Positions 60,663 to 64,000 of a stretch of 64,000 bases of DNA are shown here, one piece after another. Source of the DNA: Mycolicibacterium malmesburyense (GTDB lineage Bacteria; Actinomycetota; Actinomycetes; Mycobacteriales; Mycobacteriaceae); contig NZ_CVTB01000222.1 of assembly GCF_001050015.1 (NCBI RefSeq), positions 105,459 to 169,458 on the forward strand, read 5' to 3'. A program made the translations under genes and the position numbers. How positions within the stretch are numbered: the first letter of the stretch is position 1; each line of letters opens with the position of its first letter. The notes beneath the pieces were generated by a model that saw nothing but the letters and a program-made list of their open reading frames with translations, was not told the DNA's origin and made no database searches.

Positions 60663-62067
60663 CCACCACCAGCGCCGCCACGATCGTCCATTCGCCCCAC
60701 CGCTGGTAGAGGGTCGTCCGTTCCTCGAGCGGGACGTCGGCGACGGTCACCCCGCGTTCGGTGGCGGGCATCCACGCCAGCCGCCGGCCGTGGGCGTCGA
60801 ACGCCGAACTGATCCCCGACAACGCGGCGTGGACCGCCGGACGTCCCACCTCGACCGCGTGCACGGCGGGCATCGCCGCCAACTGCGGTTGCGCCCAACT
60901 GCCCTGGTACGACGACGTAGAGCTCTGATAGACGAGCAGCTCGGCTCCGCGCCGCGCCTGCGCCCGGGCGAGATCGGAGAACGCCGTCTCGAAGCTGATC
61001 AGCGGTCCGAGCGCGACCGCGTCGGTGTGCAGGACGACGGGTCCGTCGCCGCGACGGCGGTCCTCGCCCGCGGCTTGGGTGTTCGACGTGGCCCAGCCGA
61101 TCAGCGGCCGCAGCGGCACGTATTCGCCGAACGGCACCAGCCGCGTCTTGGCGTAGGAGCCCTGCACGCCGTCGGGGCCGATGAGCACCGACGACTTGTA
61201 GATGCCGCCCGATGCCGTCCGCGCGTCGACGTTGACCAGCAGGTCGGCACCGATCCGGCCGGAGAGCGCGGACAGGCGCGCGGCGACGTCGGGATGGGTC
61301 GCCAGGTCGACACCGACGCTGCTCTCACCCCATACGACCAAATCGAGTCGCTGTCCCGCCAGCCGTTCGGTCAGCGCTTCGCTCGCCGCCTGCCGCGCCG
61401 TGGCCTCGTCGATGTCGCCCGGCTGAACGAGTGCGACGCGGACCGTGGGGCCGGCCGAGGGCGCGGGCCCCAGCCAGAACCACGCCGGCCCGGCCGCCAA
61501 GAAGGCCAGCGCCAGCGCGGCCACCGCCGCGGATCGCAGCAGCAGCGCCGTGAGGACCGCGGTGTTGACCGCGACCAGGAGGAAGCTGACGAGCCACACA
61601 CCGCCCAGGGAGGCGGGCGCGAGGGTGGCCGGCTGATTCCACTGCGACGCGCCGAGGACGGCCCACGGCCCGCCGAGCCGGTCCCACGACCGGACGGCCT
61701 CCGCGAGCACCCACATGCTGGGCAGCACCACCACGGCGGTCAACGCCCCGCGCATGGTCAGGTCGCCCGCGAGCAGGCGGTGCGCCGCCCATCCGAACGG
61801 CAGCCACAGCGCGCCCAGCCCGGCGGCGAGCACGAGAAGTAGGGGACCGGCGCTCGGCCACAGCCAGTACTGGGTGACGCCGACGAACACCGCCATCGCC
61901 AACCAGGCCCGGACGGCGGATTTCCCGGCCGTCGGGGCGGTGCGGAGCACGGCGATTAGCGGAACCAGTGCCAGCCACGCCAGCCACCACAGGGCGGGCG
62001 CGGGAAACGCGAGCGCGGGGAACGCGCCGGCGACGATCGCCGACGCGTAACCCCGCAGCGCGGTCAG
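60532..62067 (-). CDS. Lnt-like apolipoprotein N-acyltransferase with Ser at the nucleophile position
   Basis: N-acyltransferase family that adds the third acyl chain to lipoproteins. Six to eight helices are followed by a nitrilase-like domain with Glu in VVWGESSVG, Lys in YAKTRLVPFGEYVP, but LISFETAF where active Lnt has Cys-Phe/Tyr-Glu. The nucleophile Cys (E. coli Cys387) is therefore Ser (codon 60994-60996). The first GTG is at 61950, but the frame upstream encodes a typical Lnt first helix (FPALAFPAPALWWLAWLALV), so a CTG at 62067, right after the aldolase stop, may be the true start. The C-terminal 44 residues are Arg/Trp-rich and run antisense through the stress-protein gene. It resembles the second mycobacterial Lnt homologue (Rv2262c/BCG_2279c type) rather than the Ppm1-linked Lnt. 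Confidence 0.8.
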   Translation of the reverse strand: MTALRGYASAIVAGAFPALAFPAPALWWLAWLALVPLIAVLRTAPTAGKSAVRAWLAMAVFVGVTQYWLWPSAGPLLLVLAAGLGALWLPFGWAAHRLLAGDLTMRGALTAVVVLPSMWVLAEAVRSWDRLGGPWAVLGASQWNQPATLAPASLGGVWLVSFLLVAVNTAVLTALLLRSAAVAALALAFLAAGPAWFWLGPAPSAGPTVRVALVQPGDIDEATARQAASEALTERLAGQRLDLVVWGESSVGVDLATHPDVAARLSALSGRIGADLLVNVDARTASGGIYKSSVLIGPDGVQGSYAKTRLVPFGEYVPLRPLIGWATSNTQAAGEDRRRGDGPVVLHTDAVALGPLISFETAFSDLARAQARRGAELLVYQSSTSSYQGSWAQPQLAAMPAVHAVEVGRPAVHAALSGISSAFDAHGRRLAWMPATERGVTVADVPLEERTTLYQRWGEWTIVAALVVATAWCARSARRSWTGVRRWRGRNRAADRRWWTGRRYRRPGDRP

Positions 62068-62068
62068 A

Positions 62069-62950
62069 TCAGGTGCTCGACGCCTTGGCGATGCTGGCGA
62101 TCGCCTGATCGAGTGTGGAGTTGAACTCCTCGTCGCTCTGCTGGGCCGTCAGACCCTCGGTCAGTGCGCGCGAGAAGCTCGCGATGACCCCGATGTTGCG
62201 CGACAGCTTCTCGTTCGCCTCGTCGCGGCTGTAGCCACCGGACAGCGCCACCACCCGCAGCACGTTCGGGTGATCAACCAACTCCTTGTACAGGTTGTCG
62301 GTGTCGGGCAGCGTCAGCTTGAGCATGACCTTCTTGTCGCCCAGCTTGTTCAAGCCGTCGAGCAGACCGGCCTTGAGTTGCTCCTCGGCCTCGGCCTTCT
62401 TCGGGCTCTTGATGTCGACCTCGGGCTCGAGGATCGGCACCAGGCCCTTGGCGAGCACCTGCTCGCCGACCTCGAACTGTTGGGCCACTACGGCGTCCAC
62501 CCCGGCGCCGGGCAGCTTGATGACCGAGCGCTCCTTGGTGCCGAAGACCCCGTTCGCGACGGCGCGGTCGAGCAGATCGTCCAGGCCGGGCATCGGCTTC
62601 ATCGTCTGGGCGCCGTCCTTCTCCTCGGCCAGCCCCTTGTCGATCTTGAGGAACGGCACGATGTTCTTGACGTTCCACAGGTAGTCGGCGGTCGGGCGAC
62701 CCTCGATCTCGCGGTCCATCGTCTGCTCGAACAGGATGGTGCCCATGATGCGGTCGCCGTCGAAGGCCGGGCTGGTGATGATCCGGGTGCGCATCTCGTG
62801 CACCAGGTCGAACATCTCGTCCTCGCCGGAGTAAGCGTCCTCGGAGATCCCGTAGAGCTTCAGCGCCTTGGGGGTGCTGCCGCCGCTCTGGTCGAGTGCC
62901 GCGATGAACCCGGCGCCGTTCTGCGCCTTCTTCAACTGATCGGTGTTCAT
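62069..62950 (-). CDS. Fructose-bisphosphate aldolase class I
   Basis: Schiff-base aldolase of glycolysis/gluconeogenesis. 293 residues from the ATG at 62950 ([30 protein letters not shown]), which follows GAAAGGG; an upstream frame start at 63019 is rejected. Core motifs: [25 protein letters not shown] (a Lys), [14 protein letters not shown] and VMLKLTLP with the candidate Schiff-base Lys, then [14 protein letters not shown] for phosphate binding. This single-domain type is seen in Staphylococcus and some mycobacteria, in addition to the class II enzyme. The stop is followed within two bases by the possible Lnt start. Confidence 0.92.
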   Translation of the reverse strand: MNTDQLKKAQNGAGFIAALDQSGGSTPKALKLYGISEDAYSGEDEMFDLVHEMRTRIITSPAFDGDRIMGTILFEQTMDREIEGRPTADYLWNVKNIVPFLKIDKGLAEEKDGAQTMKPMPGLDDLLDRAVANGVFGTKERSVIKLPGAGVDAVVAQQFEVGEQVLAKGLVPILEPEVDIKSPKKAEAEEQLKAGLLDGLNKLGDKKVMLKLTLPDTDNLYKELVDHPNVLRVVALSGGYSRDEANEKLSRNIGVIASFSRALTEGLTAQQSDEEFNSTLDQAIASIAKASST

Positions 62951-63134
62951 GTCTGCCCTTTCTTCCTCACCAGGCAATCTATCGAAGGTCGCAAGCCCGA
63001 GCGTCAGATGGCTGCTCATCCGCGCCGTGGAGGCCCGCGACTGTGTCGCGCCGAGCGTCGGAAAGATGACGGATTACAGAGTCCGCCACAGAATGCCGCA
63101 AACCAACACCAGCGCGGGTGGCCGCGATGAGCTC
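62951..63134. other. Intergenic region upstream of the aldolase gene
   Basis: 184 bases. The aldolase ribosome site is at its left end. I see no other feature. Confidence 0.4.
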
Positions 63135-63884
63135 TCAGCCGACTGATTCCCAAAATTGTTCTAGTACGGCAGCGCTGCCCTCCGGATCCTGAATCATCCA
63201 GTAATGATCCAGCCCCTCAAGCACTTCCGTGCGCGCTCCGGCGCGGTTGGCCGCGCTGCGACGGATTCCTTCCGATCCGACGAAGGTGTCAGCGGTGCAC
63301 AATAGTGACAAGCCAGGCCGCGCACTGGCGCGCTCTAACCCTCCGGCGCTATCGGCCATGGCACCCGGTCTCCCGTACGAGCGGTATAGCGCCAAGATTG
63401 CCCTGCCCATTTCCGGGCCATGCGAACGCGCGACTGCGGTCGCAATGTCAGCGGTCATCCCGACCGTGGCAATCTGGGCGACCCAATCTTCAACGGGTGT
63501 GCTCATCATGAGGTCGACCAACTGCTCGCCGTCGCCTGGCGTCTGCCAGACCTGGGCTAGGTCGTGCCAGACGTAGTCGGAGTCGAATATGCCGATGGCG
63601 TCTGTTGCCCAGGTGCGGACCAGTTCGGGTCGGTGCATCATCGCGTTGACGACGTGGGTTCCACCGCAGTCGTGGCCGACCAGGTCGATTGGGTCACCGA
63701 TCTTTTCCAGCTCGCACTCAAGCCAGTCACGGTAGGCGATGTAGGTGGCCGGGAAGTCGTCAGGCAGCGGTGCGCCGAAGCCCGGCGGGGACAGCCGCAC
63801 GACATCGTCGCGGCCTAGTGCATCGACCAGTGGGCCCCAGATCGCGTCGTTCTCCGGATTTCCATGAACGAGCACAACAGTCAT
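63135..63884 (-). CDS. Alpha/beta-fold hydrolase
   Basis: 249 residues. The oxyanion segment is VLVHGNPENDAIW. The nucleophile elbow VGHDCGG has Asp, as in haloalkane dehalogenases and epoxide hydrolases rather than esterases. The acid is probably Asp in CTADTFVG and the base His in EGLDHYWMIQDPEG. Length is a little short for dehalogenases (about 290-300), so the exact class is open. ATG at 63884 leaves only 116 bases to the window edge, in which I see nothing else. Confidence 0.83.
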   Translation of the reverse strand: MTVVLVHGNPENDAIWGPLVDALGRDDVVRLSPPGFGAPLPDDFPATYIAYRDWLECELEKIGDPIDLVGHDCGGTHVVNAMMHRPELVRTWATDAIGIFDSDYVWHDLAQVWQTPGDGEQLVDLMMSTPVEDWVAQIATVGMTADIATAVARSHGPEMGRAILALYRSYGRPGAMADSAGGLERASARPGLSLLCTADTFVGSEGIRRSAANRAGARTEVLEGLDHYWMIQDPEGSAAVLEQFWESVG

Positions 63885-64000
63885 GTTCGACAGGATGGCA
63901 TGAGCGACGGCACGAAAACCCTATCTACGCTCGACTCCGGTTGTTCGGCTTCGTCGCTAGTTCCACGGCGGAGCGGGTGTGGCGTGAGCGCGGGTTCACC

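Noticed and set aside
1..64000. IS elements, prophage, toxin-antitoxin modules, CRISPR arrays or rRNA
   Set aside because: No transposase, integrase, terminal inverted repeats, regularly spaced repeats or rRNA sequence was recognised. The only strong repeats are in the lgt tail.

Overview
The window is a contiguous piece of a GC-rich actinobacterial chromosome, almost certainly a fast-growing mycobacterium (Mycolicibacterium type). Many proteins are close to M. tuberculosis and M. smegmatis proteins as I remember them: RpsA, PdtaR, UvrB, the Rv1625c-type cyclase, the Rv1636-type stress protein, Dps2 and UdgX. Gene order follows the M. tuberculosis block Rv1609 (trpE) to Rv1636, with insertions typical of fast growers. 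Organism and orthologue statements rest on memory, not on a search. There is no rRNA, CRISPR array, IS element or prophage.

Layout. (1) 1-8232: a phytanoyl-CoA dioxygenase-like gene, then the tryptophan cluster trpE / membrane protein / trpC / trpB / trpA, translationally coupled into lgt. Lgt carries a very long acidic tail with five 38-residue repeats. (2) 8307-19238: a DUF222-HNH protein, two small membrane proteins, gltB-gltD (glutamate synthase), pyruvate kinase and acyl-CoA thioesterase II. (3) 19239-26009, minus strand: cydA-cydB-cydD-cydC (cytochrome bd and its assembly transporter), a Pro-rich DUF4190-like protein coupled to cydC, and an HdeD/DUF308 membrane protein. (4) 26191-30575: a polar amino-acid ABC transporter running directly into a sensor kinase / LuxR-type response regulator pair. 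(5) 30620-34732: a DUF2339 membrane protein, Dps behind a palindromic operator candidate, an SRPBCC protein, and a membrane adenylyl cyclase on the minus strand. (6) 34778-40826: a tRNA with anticodon CAA, pdtaR, and a complete branched-chain amino-acid ABC operon (livJHMGF). (7) 40828-43343, minus strand: a DUF167 protein, a YwaF-like membrane protein, and a thiolase plus DUF35 pair preceded by a KstR-type operator. (8) 43484-57103: polA, a PrsW protease, rpsA, coaE-GrpB, a secreted protein, an Fpg/Nei glycosylase, DUF402, a TetR/crotonase divergent pair, uvrB with a PafBC-type damage promoter, and a ribosome-hibernation factor. (9) 57157-64000: an MFS transporter, tRNA-Cys, a tiny Trp-rich exported protein, UdgX, a universal stress protein, an Lnt-like N-acyltransferase with Ser in place of the usual Cys, class I aldolase and an alpha/beta hydrolase.

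Themes. DNA repair genes (polA, uvrB, Fpg/Nei, udgX) are spread through the second half, and two of them have PafBC-like promoter motifs. cAMP signalling appears three times: the cyclase, a CRP-like site before cydA, and an Rv1636-type stress protein. Many mRNAs look leaderless (pyk, polA, uvrB, the MFS gene and the crotonase gene). I see no clearly new multi-gene system. The most unusual items are the Lgt repeat tail, the short-armed tRNA-Leu(CAA), the Ser-type Lnt paralogue, and several strong operator candidates.
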